Source: Syntrophobacterales bacterium (GTDB lineage Bacteria > Desulfobacterota > Desulfobaccia > Desulfobaccales > 0-14-0-80-60-11). Taken from it: a stretch of DNA of 58,371 bases. The notes beneath the pieces were generated by a model. The model had not been told where the DNA came from. It was given only the letters and a program-made list of their open reading frames with translations, and ran no database searches. Position numbers and translations under genes: made by a program. The stretch is taken from positions 1-58,371 of the forward strand of contig JAGVAH010000123.1 in the NCBI GenBank assembly GCA_020060385.1, given 5' to 3'. Of the stretch, positions 42,471 through 51,452 are shown piece after piece (the stretch's first letter is position 1; each line of letters begins with the position of its first letter).

Positions 42471-42598
42471 GAAAAACTTGCAAACCCCTCTAGCGCTGTT
42501 TAGATTAAACCAGATGTAGGTTGGTGGAGGGAGAGTCAGGGGCCCGCGGCCCCTGGCCCCCTCCCTTAGAATTAATCTTGCAACAACGGAGGCGCCCC

Positions 42599-43519
42599 AT
42601 GCAGCGGCGGGAGTTTCTCAAGCAACTGGCGGCCCTGGGCGCGGTGGCCGGGACCGGGGGGTTGACGGTCATGCCCCGGGAACTGTGGGCCATGGCCCCC
42701 AAGGATAAGCCCCAATCCCTCCTGGCCAAGGTCCAGGGGACCAATTACCCCCAGATCACCGGGGAGGCCATCCAGGCCCTGGGAGGCATGAAGAAATTCG
42801 TCAACTCCGGGGAAGTGGTGGTGGTCAAACCCAATATGGCCTGGGACCGGGCCCCGGAGCTGGCGGCCAACGCCCACCCCCTGGTGGTGCGCCAGGTGGT
42901 GGAACTCTGTCTGGATGCGGGGGCCAAGAAGGTGAAGGTGCTGGACCACACCTGCCACGACGCCCGCAAGGCCTATAAGAACAGCGGCATCCAGGACGCG
43001 GTGGCCGGCCTCAAGGACCCCCGGGCGGTGGTGGAGTTCGTGGATGAACGCCGCTTCGTGGAGCTGAAAGTGGAAGGGGCCAGGGCCCTGAAGAAATGGT
43101 ATTTTTATAAGGACATCCTGGAGGCCGATCGCTTCATTAATATCCCCATCGCCAAACAGCACGCGGAATCCCGCCTCACCATGTGTCTGAAGAACATGAT
43201 GGGGGCCATCGGCGGCTGGCGGGGCCGCATCCACGTGGGCTTGCACCAGAACATCGCCGACATGAACCTGATCCTGCGTCCGGATTTGCACGTCCTGGAC
43301 GCCACCCGCATCCTGGTGCGCAACGGACCTTCCGGGGGGCGGCCGGAAGACGTGGAGGTGAGAAACCTGGTCTTCGCGGGGACCGATCCCGTGGCCCTGG
43401 ACGCCTGCGGCACCATCCTCTTCGGGCTGAAGCCCGGGGACATCGGCTATATCATCAAGGCCCATGAGGCGGGCCGGGGGGAAATGGACCTCACCAAAAT
43501 TAAAGTCCTTTCTTCTTAA
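42599..43519 (+). CDS. DUF362 family iron-sulfur-associated protein with Tat-like signal
   Basis: A 306-residue protein. The start RREFLKQLAALGAVAGTGG is a Tat-type signal, predicting export in folded form. The body matches DUF362: VVVVKPNMAWDR, VLDHTCHDARKAYKNSGI, INIPIAKQHAESRLTMCLKNMMGAIGG and DPVALDACGTILFG. DUF362 proteins are often found with ferredoxins and 4Fe-4S membrane proteins; a NapH/G-like protein is encoded at 45855. The ATG has GGAGG 6 nt upstream; its leader contains a G/C hairpin (42528-42566). Confidence 0.82.
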   Translation: MQRREFLKQLAALGAVAGTGGLTVMPRELWAMAPKDKPQSLLAKVQGTNYPQITGEAIQALGGMKKFVNSGEVVVVKPNMAWDRAPELAANAHPLVVRQVVELCLDAGAKKVKVLDHTCHDARKAYKNSGIQDAVAGLKDPRAVVEFVDERRFVELKVEGARALKKWYFYKDILEADRFINIPIAKQHAESRLTMCLKNMMGAIGGWRGRIHVGLHQNIADMNLILRPDLHVLDATRILVRNGPSGGRPEDVEVRNLVFAGTDPVALDACGTILFGLKPGDIGYIIKAHEAGRGEMDLTKIKVLSS

Positions 43520-43854
43520 AGGCCTAAGCCCGCGCCGATTATCGTTCACAGAATGGTTAATTAATTAATGCTGCATCATTCTGGAAGAATTATTGCAGCA
43601 TTTGCAGGACAGTTATTAATGGGCCTTTGGCCCTATGGCGAATTATGAAGGATCGTAGGGGCGGGCGTCTCGCCCGCCTCGCTCATATGCACGGGTTGGA
43701 AGGCCTGGGCCACCAAGACTAACCAACTTTTCAGGGCAGCTCCCCTTGAGCTGTTGGACCTCCTAGGAAAAATTCGTGGAATCGCGCACTTAACTTTGAA
43801 CTTTGAACTTTGAACCTTGAACTTTGGACTTTTCAAGGCAGGAAAACCTGAGTT
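43520..43854. other. Repeat-rich spacer
   Basis: No gene. A perfect 8-bp hairpin GGCGGGCG-TCT-CGCCCGCC lies at 43660-43678, a spacer motif with a relative at 52463-52490. Between 43787 and 43835 there are seven consecutive 7-bp units (CACTTAA, CTTTGAA three times, CCTTGAA, CTTTGGA, CTTTTCA), the longest heptamer array of the window, ending 19 bp before the next gene. Confidence 0.65.
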
Positions 43855-44580
43855 TTGCCGGCTCCGTCAACTTCTTTCCCGGCTTGGCTGACCCAGTGGC
43901 TGCATGTCCAGAATATCGTCCATTGGGGCGCGGCCGACCTGCGGGGTTTCTCCACCCCCAGGGATGCGGCCGGGCGGGAGTTTCCCGGGGCCATTTCCTG
44001 GGTGGTCCCGGTAAACCCCCGGGTAATGGCCCAGGTCCAGCATGGCCCCACCCAGGCCTATGCCGCGGAGTATGACCGGGTTAATCTTCAAATTAACGAA
44101 CTGGCGGAGCGCCTGGCCGCGGTCCTCCGGGACCGGGGCTTTCAAGCCCAGCCCCTGGCGGCTTCGGTGCGGAGCGATCCGGTAAATATCCGGGGAGACT
44201 TTCCCCACAAGACTGCGGCCACCCGGGCGGGATTGGGCTGGATCGGCCGCCATTGCCAATTGGTGACTTTTAAATGGGGCTCCTGGGTGCGCCTGGGCAC
44301 CGTGTTCACCGATCTGGACCTCCCTACCGGCCGGCCGGTGCAGCGCAGCTTTTGCGGCCGTTGCCGCCGCTGCGTGGAGGCCTGCCCCGCCGGGGCCTTG
44401 ACCGGCGCTAGGTGGTCGCCGGACCTGCCCCGGGAGAACATCTTAGACGTAAGAGCTTGCGACCATTGGAAGAAGGAGAATTATCGCCAATATCATGAGG
44501 GCCACGTCTGTGGCATCTGCTCTGCGGTGTGCCCCTTTGGCCTGAAGTTGCTGAAAAAGTCAGCCGGTACTGGTGGTTAA
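43855..44580 (+). CDS. QueG-like double 4Fe-4S protein
   Basis: A 241-residue protein resembling the C-terminal part of epoxyqueuosine reductase QueG. HKTAATRAGLGWIGRHCQLVT and GSWVRLGTVFTDLDL correspond to the QueG active-site region, and the clusters are CGRCRRCVEACPAGAL and ACD...HVCGICSAVCPFG. It is clearly shorter than QueG (about 380 residues) and lacks its N-terminal cobalamin part and HEAT repeats, so it may be a related ferredoxin-like reductase. The TTG start at 43855 is uncertain; a heptamer array lies just upstream. Confidence 0.7.
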   Translation: MPAPSTSFPAWLTQWLHVQNIVHWGAADLRGFSTPRDAAGREFPGAISWVVPVNPRVMAQVQHGPTQAYAAEYDRVNLQINELAERLAAVLRDRGFQAQPLAASVRSDPVNIRGDFPHKTAATRAGLGWIGRHCQLVTFKWGSWVRLGTVFTDLDLPTGRPVQRSFCGRCRRCVEACPAGALTGARWSPDLPRENILDVRACDHWKKENYRQYHEGHVCGICSAVCPFGLKLLKKSAGTGG

Positions 44581-44771
44581 GCCGGTTCTGCCGGAAACTT
44601 GTTAAATCTGGGAGTCCAATCAGTGACTGCAATGCCAGTTGGTTATCTCCTGATCAGCCTCTTTCGCAGTCTCAAAAGAAGAACAATTGGGGATTTGGAA
44701 AAGATTGCGCGGTCAGCCTGGCCTCGGATGATTTAGGCGCAAGATAATCCCTCAAAAGACTGGAGAGGAAA

Positions 44772-45755
44772 ATGTCAGGCCAGAAAGAATCCAGAAATAG
44801 ATGGTTCTGGGTGCTAATTCTTGTCAGCGTCTTTCTGCTGATTGGCTTCCAGGCTTATGCCGCCGAGATTGATTTCATCCAACAGGCGATCAAGGTCAAG
44901 CAAGCCAAATGGGTGGCCAAGGAGAACCCCATCTCCCGGCTTCCCGCCGAGATCAGAAAAAAGCTGCTGGGGGCGCCGGATCAGGACTTGGACACCGGAG
45001 CCCCATTACTGGAGCCTTACGGCGCAGAAGCGGCGGCCCTGCCGTCGAGTTTCGATTGGCGGAGCGCTCCCGGCGGCAATTTCGTCACGCCGGTCCGGGA
45101 TCAAAAGACCTGCGGCAGTTGCTGGGCCTTCAGCACCACCGCCGCCCTGGAGGCGAAGTGCCTGATCACCTTCAATTGGCCGGGAACAAATTTGGACCTG
45201 TCGGAGCAGGTAGTCTTGTCCTGCAGCGGCGGCGGCAACTGCAGCAGCGGCTATGCTTCCACCGCCTCCGACTACCTGCAAAGCACGGGTACCACCCTGG
45301 AGAGTTGTTACCCCTATACCAACTCCAACGGCGTCTGCAGTAACGCCTGCGCCAACTGGCAGAAGAATGCCTACAAGATCGCCTCCTGGCAGTATGTCTC
45401 CATCTCGGGCAGCGCTACGGCCGCCACCATCAAAAACGCCATTTATAACCACGGTCCGGTGGTCGTCTGGTTTAAGGTCTATGAAGATTTTTATTCCTAT
45501 AGTTCGGGAGTTTATACCTATGCCTATGGCAGGTATGAGGGGAACCACTTTGTCCTGGCGACGGGCTGGGACGATACCCAGAGCGCCTTTATCGTCAAGA
45601 ATAGCTGGAACACCACCTGGGGAATGGCCGGATATTTCAAGATCGCCTATAGCGAGCTGACCGGCGCCACTCAGTTCGGCTATTGGACCTACGGTTACGG
45701 CACGGCCATCAAGCCCAATAAAGCCCTGCCATATTTGGACCTGTTACTCATGTGA
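44772..45755 (+). CDS. Secreted papain-like (C1A) cysteine protease
   Basis: A 327-residue exported protease. The signal peptide is about residues 10-31 (WFWVLILVSVFLLIGFQAYA). A short propeptide of about 60 residues follows, without a clear I29 domain. The mature enzyme begins near LPSSFDWRS. The oxyanion Gln111 and catalytic Cys117 are in QKTCGSCWAFS, His259 in GNHFVLATGWDD and Asn277 in VKNSWNTTWG, so the active site is complete. Cys-rich stretches around 151-193 suggest disulfides. Papain-type enzymes are uncommon in bacteria. It sits between two iron-sulfur genes with no obvious link. Confidence 0.88.
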   Translation: MSGQKESRNRWFWVLILVSVFLLIGFQAYAAEIDFIQQAIKVKQAKWVAKENPISRLPAEIRKKLLGAPDQDLDTGAPLLEPYGAEAAALPSSFDWRSAPGGNFVTPVRDQKTCGSCWAFSTTAALEAKCLITFNWPGTNLDLSEQVVLSCSGGGNCSSGYASTASDYLQSTGTTLESCYPYTNSNGVCSNACANWQKNAYKIASWQYVSISGSATAATIKNAIYNHGPVVVWFKVYEDFYSYSSGVYTYAYGRYEGNHFVLATGWDDTQSAFIVKNSWNTTWGMAGYFKIAYSELTGATQFGYWTYGYGTAIKPNKALPYLDLLLM

Positions 45756-45854
45756 GGATGAGAGCATTATCTGGTGCGAGAGCGCCGATTAACCTCGAAC
45801 TAAAGACTTCATGTCACGGATTATAATCTGACAAAACTTTGAGCCAACAAAACC

Positions 45855-47408
45855 ATGGAACCCAAACAAACTTTATTCCGCCGCTGGATCAGCCTGCGGC
45901 GTGTCTCTCAACTCTTTTTTTTCGCCCTGTTCGTGTTTCTCTTTCTCAAGGCCGAATACGTGGGCCAAGAGGTCTTGTCCTGGCCGGTGGACCTCTTCTT
46001 CCGCTTCGACCCCCTGATCTTTGCGGCCCATCTTCTCTCGTTCAGCCCCTGGGTGGCCGGGCTCTCCTGGTCCCTGGTGTTCGTGGCCCTGACCCTGGTC
46101 CTGGGCCGCTTTTTCTGCGGCTGGGTCTGCCCTATGGGCACCGCCCTGGACGGCTGCCGCCGGCTGCTCTTCAGGCCCCGGGAGGATCGGGGCCTGGCTG
46201 CGCGTTGGCGCCGGGGCAAATATTATCTACTCATTGCCCTGCTGGTGAGCGCGCCCTTCTCCCTGAACCTGGTGGGCCTCTTCGATCCCCTCTCCCTCCT
46301 TTACCGCTCCCTGGCCATTGTCTTCTTCCCCGGGTTCGGCTATGGGGTGGAAAAGGCGGCTCTGGCCATGTATCGCCTGGGCGCACCATTCACCTATGTG
46401 AGCGAACCGGTTTACCAGGCATTGAAGGCCGTGGTTCTGCCCTTCAAACCCCTGGTTTATCTGCTGCCCTTTCTTACCCTCATCCTTTTTGCCCTGGTGG
46501 TGGCCGCGGAAAGGGTGGACCGGCGCTTCTGGTGCCGGGCTCTCTGTCCCCTGGGGGCCCTTTACGGCCTGCTGGCCCGCTTTTCCCTCCTCAGGCGGCG
46601 GCCCGCCGCGCTCTGCCCCGATTGCGGCGACTGCACCCAGATCTGCAAAATGGCGGCCTTCGCGCCGGGAAAACCGGCCCGCCATATAAACGCGGAATGC
46701 CAGCTCTGCCTTAGCTGCCTGGACCAGTGCCAGAAGGAGGACCGGGTGGTCTTCACCTGGCGCTCTAAGGCCCCCCGGGCCCCCCTGGACCTGGGCCGCC
46801 GCCAGGTGATCACCTCTTTGGCCGCCGGGGCGGCGGCGGTGCCCCTGCTCCGCCTGGGCTCTTTGGCCCGGCGTCCCGACGAATACCTGATCCGGCCCCC
46901 CGGGGCCCAGGAGGAGGCCCCGCTCCTCACCCGCTGCATCCGCTGCGGGCAGTGCCTGAAGGTCTGCCTCACCAACGGCCTGCAGCCCGTGCTCTGGGAA
47001 GCCGGCCTGGAGGGGCTCTATACCCCCCGCCTCGTGCCCCGTATGGGCTATTGCGCCTATTCCTGCAACCTCTGCGGCCAGGTCTGCCCCACCGGCGCCA
47101 TCCCTTCCCGGCCCCTGGCGGAGAAACAGACCCTGGTCCTGGGGACCGCGTTCATCGACCGCAGCCGTTGCATTCCTTACACCGAAGGCGCCGACTGCCT
47201 GGTCTGCGAAGAACACTGTCCGGTCTCTCCCAAGGCCATCGGCTACCACGAGCAGGAAGTCACCAACCTCCAGGGGGAAAGGGTCAAGGTCAAACTCCCC
47301 GTGGTCCACCCGGACCGCTGCATCGGCTGCGGCCACTGCGAACACGTCTGCCCGGTGGGGGGCGCCGCGGCGATTAGAGTTAAAAGGTCATTGAGGGTGG
47401 AAATGTGA
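45855..47408 (+). CDS. NapH/NapG-like membrane polyferredoxin fusion
   Basis: A 517-residue membrane iron-sulfur protein. The N-terminal half has about five helices with the paired cysteine motifs FFCGWVCPMG and WCRALCPLG of NapH/NosR/RdxA-type proteins, then CPDCGDCTQIC and CQLCLSCLDQC clusters. Around residue 317 a helix (RRQVITSLAAGAAAVPLL) starts a NapG/MauM-like half with CIRCGQCLKVC, CNLCGQVCP, CLVCEEHCP and CIGCGHCEHVC. It looks like NapH and NapG joined in one chain. It probably passes quinol electrons outward, perhaps to the DUF362 protein. The ATG has only a weak ribosome site. Confidence 0.82.
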   Translation: MEPKQTLFRRWISLRRVSQLFFFALFVFLFLKAEYVGQEVLSWPVDLFFRFDPLIFAAHLLSFSPWVAGLSWSLVFVALTLVLGRFFCGWVCPMGTALDGCRRLLFRPREDRGLAARWRRGKYYLLIALLVSAPFSLNLVGLFDPLSLLYRSLAIVFFPGFGYGVEKAALAMYRLGAPFTYVSEPVYQALKAVVLPFKPLVYLLPFLTLILFALVVAAERVDRRFWCRALCPLGALYGLLARFSLLRRRPAALCPDCGDCTQICKMAAFAPGKPARHINAECQLCLSCLDQCQKEDRVVFTWRSKAPRAPLDLGRRQVITSLAAGAAAVPLLRLGSLARRPDEYLIRPPGAQEEAPLLTRCIRCGQCLKVCLTNGLQPVLWEAGLEGLYTPRLVPRMGYCAYSCNLCGQVCPTGAIPSRPLAEKQTLVLGTAFIDRSRCIPYTEGADCLVCEEHCPVSPKAIGYHEQEVTNLQGERVKVKLPVVHPDRCIGCGHCEHVCPVGGAAAIRVKRSLRVEM

Positions 47409-47412
47409 GAGA

Positions 47413-47934
47413 TTGGGGCGGGGGCCTCAAGTCCCTGGCCCTCCCCCACAAATTAAATCAGAGGTAACCGCCATCAAACGTCACTATCCTGATCACCCCC
47501 TCGTGGGCGTGGCAGCCGTCATCTTCCGGGGGGAAGAGGTCCTCCTGGTGCTCCGGGGCCAGGAGCCGGCCCGGGGCGTCTGGAGTCTCCCCGGGGGCCT
47601 GGTGGAGTTGGGAGAGACCCTGGAGGAGGCCCTGCACCGGGAGTTGGCGGAAGAGGCGGGGATTACCGTGGAGGTCCTGGGGATCACCGCGGTCTTGGAC
47701 CGGATTTACCGGGACCCCCAGGGCGGCGTTCCCTACCACTACGTGCTGGTGGATTTTCTCTGCGACTACGGGGATGGGGAGCTGCGCCCCGGCTCGGATA
47801 TCACCGGGGCCCGTTTCATCCCTCTCTCAGAATTGGACCGGTTTGAGTTGCCCGCGTTCACGGCCCGGGTAATCCGGCGGGCTTGGGAGCAGAAGCGGCA
47901 AGGAGAGGCATTACCCCTTATTGAGCTTGCGTAG
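47413..47934 (+). CDS. Nudix hydrolase
   Basis: A Nudix-fold pyrophosphohydrolase. The full Nudix box is present: GGLVELGETLEEALHREL followed by AEEAGI, and the body starts HPLVGVAAVIFRGEEVLLVLRG, as in ADP-ribose/NADH-type hydrolases. The start is doubtful. The only standard codon is a TTG at 47413 that would read through a G/C-rich spacer (GRGPQVPGPPP). The family start KRHYPDHP aligns with an ATC at 47473, 7 nt after AGAGG. Substrate unknown. It begins 4 bp after the NapH/G gene. Confidence 0.83.
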   Translation: MGRGPQVPGPPPQIKSEVTAIKRHYPDHPLVGVAAVIFRGEEVLLVLRGQEPARGVWSLPGGLVELGETLEEALHRELAEEAGITVEVLGITAVLDRIYRDPQGGVPYHYVLVDFLCDYGDGELRPGSDITGARFIPLSELDRFELPAFTARVIRRAWEQKRQGEALPLIELA

Positions 47935-47943
47935 AAGTACCCA

Positions 47944-47964
47944 GGGCGAACCCCAGGTTCGCCC
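47944..47964. repeat. Hairpin repeat between convergent Nudix and prs genes
   Basis: A perfect 9-bp hairpin GGGCGAACC-CCA-GGTTCGCCC. It lacks a T-run but sits between convergent stops and may end both transcripts. GGGCGAACC-type hairpins are a common spacer repeat in bacteria. Confidence 0.6.
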
Positions 47965-47993
47965 CTACACCCCTTCTTCCTGGAAAATCTTCC

Positions 47994-48959
47994 CTAAAAA
48001 TGGATCTCGAATAGAGAACTGATGGAGTCTTCCCGGTGGATGCTGAGGATGGCCCGGGAGAAGAGGTTCGCCACGGAGAGCTGCACAATCTTGGGGCATT
48101 CCCTGGCCTTGTCACTCAAGGGGATGGTGTCGGTGACCACCAGGCTTTTTAAGGGGGACTCCGTGACCCGGTCCACCGCCGGTCCCGAGAGCACCGCGTG
48201 GGTGCAGCAGGCGTTGACGCTGAGCGCGCCCCGGTTCATGATCACCTTGGCGGCCTCCGACAGAGTGCCCCCGGTATCGATGATGTCATCCATGACCACC
48301 ACTTCTTTGCCCAGGACTTCGCCGATGAGGTGCAGGGCCTGGGCCTTCCCCGGCGCGTCCCGGCGTTTGTCGATCAAGCCTAAGGACGCGGCCAGCCTCT
48401 TAGCATAAGCCCGGGCCCGGGGCACGCCCCCCGCGTCCGGAGAAACGATGGATAGGTCATCATGAAAGTTTTCCCGGATATAGGGGATCATGATGGGGGA
48501 GCCGTAGAGGTTGTCCACCGGGATGTTGAAAAAGCCCTGGATCTGGCCCACGTGCAGGTCCATGGTGAGGACGCGGTGGGCCCCGGCGGTGGAGATGAGG
48601 TCCGCCACCAGCTTGGCGGTGATGGGCACCCGGGGGGCTACCTTGCGGTCCTGGCGGGCATAGCCGAAATAAGGGATGACCGCGGTGATGCGCCGCGCGG
48701 AGGCCCTTTTCACCGCGTCGATCATCACCAGGAGTTCCATGATGTTGTGGTTGGCCGGGGGGCAGGTGGGCTGGATGAGAAAGACGTCCCGGCCCCGGAC
48801 GTTCTCGCCGATCTCCACCCGGATTTCGCCGTCGCTGAAGGTGGTGACCAGGGCCTGGCCCAGGGTCATGCCCAGTTGGTCGCAAATTTTCCGGGCCAAC
48901 TCCGGGTTGGCGTTGCCCGTAAATATCCGGATATTGTTGTTGGGTGCGGCAGCAGTCAT
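47994..48959 (-). CDS. prs: Ribose-phosphate pyrophosphokinase
   Basis: A 321-residue enzyme making PRPP from ribose 5-phosphate and ATP, for purine, pyrimidine, His and Trp synthesis. Hallmarks: [42 protein letters not shown], the catalytic flexible-loop [14 protein letters not shown], and the PRPP-binding [13 protein letters not shown]. Length is normal. It follows sfsA by 65 bp on the same strand. Confidence 0.96.
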   Translation of the reverse strand: MTAAAPNNNIRIFTGNANPELARKICDQLGMTLGQALVTTFSDGEIRVEIGENVRGRDVFLIQPTCPPANHNIMELLVMIDAVKRASARRITAVIPYFGYARQDRKVAPRVPITAKLVADLISTAGAHRVLTMDLHVGQIQGFFNIPVDNLYGSPIMIPYIRENFHDDLSIVSPDAGGVPRARAYAKRLAASLGLIDKRRDAPGKAQALHLIGEVLGKEVVVMDDIIDTGGTLSEAAKVIMNRGALSVNACCTHAVLSGPAVDRVTESPLKSLVVTDTIPLSDKARECPKIVQLSVANLFSRAILSIHREDSISSLFEIHF

Positions 48960-49024
48960 CTTTTCTATCTCAAAGGGGATTTGGTTTTCAGAAGCACGAA
49001 TTTGGTGGCGCGGTTTCCGGGTGC

Positions 49025-49723
49025 TTATGATAAATCAAAGGGCAGGGTGGAGGCAAGATTAATTTCCGGGGGCGTTACCTTTTCTTGGATAACCAAAATT
49101 TCTACCCCGTTTCGGGCCGCCAGGGCCAGTTCCCGGGCATAACCCGGATCTAACTGGGCCGCGGGCTTGAGGATCCGGGCGTCTTCCCGCTGCACCACGA
49201 AGACTTGCCAGGCCTGATGACCCTGGCGCACCAGGTGCGACAGTTCTTGCAGATGGCGGCGCCCCCGGGCCGTGACCCCATCCGGGAAGAGGGCCACCCC
49301 TCCTTCCACCCAGGTGACGCTCTTTATCTCCAAAAACGCCATCTCTCCCCCCAAATCCAGGGCAAAATCCAGGCGGCCCCCCTGGGGGAGGGACACCTCC
49401 CGCCGCACCTGCAGGGGCTTAGGGATGCCGGGGAGGCCGGACCCGGCCAGGGCCTCGGCCACCAGGCGGTTGGGGGCCATGGTATCGATGCAGATCCAGC
49501 TTTCCGGTCCCTTCACGAAGCGCCAGGTATATGCCGTCTTGCGCCCGGCGCGGCCGTCTTGGGTGAGCAAGACCTCCTGGCCCGGCGAGGCGCAGCCCCG
49601 GAGCGCCCCGGTATTGGGTACGTGGGCCCAGACCCGACTCCGGTCGGACAGTTCCACTTCGGCCAGGAAACGCTGCTGACGGCGCAAAAAACGGCCGGGA
49701 ATCAGGGGAAAGGAATAGCGCAC
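49025..49723 (-). CDS. sfsA: SfsA family protein
   Basis: A 232-residue SfsA (sugar fermentation stimulation) protein. Family stretches: [24 protein letters not shown] at the N-terminus, [69 protein letters not shown]. The Asp, Glu and Lys of LDFAL and LEIKS form a PD-(D/E)XK-like nuclease site. Its cellular role is not firmly known. It lies upstream of prs. Confidence 0.92.
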   Translation of the reverse strand: MRYSFPLIPGRFLRRQQRFLAEVELSDRSRVWAHVPNTGALRGCASPGQEVLLTQDGRAGRKTAYTWRFVKGPESWICIDTMAPNRLVAEALAGSGLPGIPKPLQVRREVSLPQGGRLDFALDLGGEMAFLEIKSVTWVEGGVALFPDGVTARGRRHLQELSHLVRQGHQAWQVFVVQREDARILKPAAQLDPGYARELALAARNGVEILVIQEKVTPPEINLASTLPFDLS

Positions 49724-49764
49724 GTTGTAGGACTTTAAGAAGGTTAGTGGCTATCTGGGTTTAA

Positions 49765-49799
49765 CCGAAAACAAAAAACTAAAAACTAAAAACTGTATT
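49765..49799. repeat. Heptamer array overlapping a stop codon
   Basis: CCGAAAA, CAAAAAA, CTAAAAA, CTAAAAA, CTGTATT; the last unit contributes bases to the TAA stop (TTA at 49798-49800) of the outer-membrane gene. It is close in sequence to the array at 17957-17977. Confidence 0.65.
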
Positions 49800-50406
49800 A
49801 AAAAGCGTACCACACCCGGAGCCAGTTCTGGAAGTCATCGCCCCGGTCCCGATCGCCGGTTTCTATCTGGCTTTTGATGATAAAACTCCAGCGGCCCAGA
49901 TCGTATTTAATCCCCGGGCCCAGGCCCATCACCCGGTCGCCGAAGGAGCGGTTGAAGGTGAACCTCTGGTCCCCGGAAGGATAATAGAGATAGCCGCTCA
50001 GGCCCACCTCGAAGTTGGGGAGCAGGTGATAATCCATGGAGTATTTAAATAGGGGCAGGGTGTCCCGATGGCGGCCGGGGTCCAGCAAGGCGCTGTTATG
50101 GTTATAGAGAAAAGAAACGTTCATCTGTAAGTTAGGGGTAAGATTGAGGGTGGCGCCGCTTCGGGAACCGGTGGGCAAGCCCAGGCTGCGGTGCAGCAGG
50201 TTTAATTTGGAGGAAGGCGGGGTCGGCTTTTCGCCCAGAATCTGGGCGTCCAGGGGGGAAGAGGCGGCAGCGGAGAGAACAGGAGAAATTCCGGCATCGC
50301 CTCTCCAAATATCGGCGTCTGCCGCCGCCGCCCTTCCCGGGAGGAAAAGGCTTATCGCCAGCAACGCCATTACGGCCAGCCGGGCCATCCCCCTGCATCC
50401 CTGCAT
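49798..50406 (-). CDS. Putative outer-membrane protein, uncharacterised
   Basis: A 202-residue exported protein. The signal peptide ends near RAAAA (about residue 29). The mature part has alternating strand patterns (GATLNLTPNLQMNVSFLYN, FKYSMDYHLLPNFEVGLSGYLYYP, GIKYDLGRWSFIIKSQIE) and ends in an aromatic strand WLRVWYAF with terminal Phe, the typical BAM signal. A short barrel, or part of one, is likely. GGGGGAG lies 7 nt before the ATG. Confidence 0.7.
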   Translation of the reverse strand: MQGCRGMARLAVMALLAISLFLPGRAAAADADIWRGDAGISPVLSAAASSPLDAQILGEKPTPPSSKLNLLHRSLGLPTGSRSGATLNLTPNLQMNVSFLYNHNSALLDPGRHRDTLPLFKYSMDYHLLPNFEVGLSGYLYYPSGDQRFTFNRSFGDRVMGLGPGIKYDLGRWSFIIKSQIETGDRDRGDDFQNWLRVWYAF

Positions 50407-50562
50407 GCCTTTACTCCCCCAGCTTCTTTTGACCCTTATAATTTATATCTAGATCGGCCAGAAGTCAAGGATACCGGAATTTGGGGGGTGTTTCAGTGTG
50501 AAATTTTGGAGACAAAAAAGCAGCCCGAAGGCCATTTAAAGTTTTTATTTGAAAAAGAAAAA

Positions 50563-51108
50563 TTAATAGCAGTCTGCGAAAAACGCTGCATCTAGTCGTA
50601 TTTCTTGATCTGCGCTTTGGGCTACCGCTGTTGAACGGCTGCGAGCAATCATTGCAGCAACGATCTGCTTGCCTGCTGCTTTAACAGCATCAACTGCCGG
50701 AGCCAAGTCTCCATCGCCAGAAACAAGTATAGACAAATCATAATGGTTTAGAAAGGCCATTGACACCATATCGGTTGCCAACAGGGTGTCTACTCCCTTT
50801 TGAATATATCCACCCCGTCTAAAAATAAGAGGTCTCGTTTTAAGGGTAACAAACGGCATCTGCTGAACTTTGCTAATAAATTTCATTTGTGCCGCATATT
50901 TGGCAGGCTCTCTGACCTGATCATAAGTGCCAGTATAAACATATACGCGGATAAGCCGACGATGAGGACAAGCAAGTTTGCAAGCGAACTTATAAAAATC
51001 TATATTAGTATTGATATTAAGCCCTTTCTTGCCCAAGCTCTCATAGAGATTCATGGCATCAATAAAGACCATGACCCTCTCAGGTGCTATCCCAGGCGAA
51101 GTTGACAT
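50563..51108 (-). CDS. NYN-domain (LabA/DUF88) RNase-like protein
   Basis: A 181-residue PIN-like NYN protein. Conserved acidic positions are in MVFIDAMNLYES (Asp near the first strand), KGVDTLLATDMV and ILVSGDGDLAPAVDAVKAAGK. These form the metal site of NYN endoribonucleases. The gene is lower in GC than its neighbours and may be acquired. The ATG at 51108 has GGGAGG 5 nt upstream. Its leader holds two perfect hairpins with shared GATTCCTCCC sequences complementary to that ribosome site (51142-51215), suggesting translational control, perhaps by the protein itself. Confidence 0.83.
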   Translation of the reverse strand: MSTSPGIAPERVMVFIDAMNLYESLGKKGLNINTNIDFYKFACKLACPHRRLIRVYVYTGTYDQVREPAKYAAQMKFISKVQQMPFVTLKTRPLIFRRGGYIQKGVDTLLATDMVSMAFLNHYDLSILVSGDGDLAPAVDAVKAAGKQIVAAMIARSRSTAVAQSADQEIRLDAAFFADCY

Positions 51109-51141
51109 GAATACCTCCCGGCTAATGGGATTAAAATTAAA

Positions 51142-51215
51142 CCGGGGGTTGACCAAGAGGCCAACCCCCGGGAGGAATCGGCCCGATATTGAATGACCAA
51201 TATCGGGGAGGAATC
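51142..51215 (-). promoter_or_regulatory. Twin-hairpin leader of the NYN gene
   Basis: Hairpin 1 has 10-bp arms 51142-51151/51162-51171 (CCGGGGGTTG/CAACCCCCGG). Hairpin 2 has 10-bp arms 51182-51191/51198-51207 (CCCGATATTG/CAATATCGGG). Each is bordered on the mRNA 5' side by GATTCCTCC (plus-strand GGAGGAATC at 51171-51179 and 51207-51215). CCTCCC can pair with the GGGAGG ribosome site at 51114-51119. A third, imperfect hairpin lies near 51229-51252. The rest of the gap to 51452 is AT-rich with nothing else recognised. Confidence 0.55.
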
Positions 51216-51452
51216 CAAGTCACTCGCGCGGGATTTCTCCCTAGCGCTGACTTAATTTTAAGGATCGGTATTTTATTGTCAAGCATTAAATTTGTGAAAA
51301 TTATCTTTTAAGTGTCTTTTGCTTTTATTCTATCAACATCGCAATTTTCTCTAAAATCCACCCATGATCTGAAATGCCGGCTTCCATCGTCTGAGGTACT
51401 CTCAGGTTTTGTGAATCCTGATAAGTTGAGCGGATTTTCTACTGATAGGAGG

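Noticed and set aside
43787-43835. CRISPR array
   Set aside because: The unit is 7 bp without spacers; it is a short tandem repeat.
51142-51252. CRISPR-like or attC-like array upstream of the NYN gene
   Set aside because: Only 9-10 bp is shared between units, stems differ, there are two units, and no integrase, cas gene or GTTRRRY site was seen.
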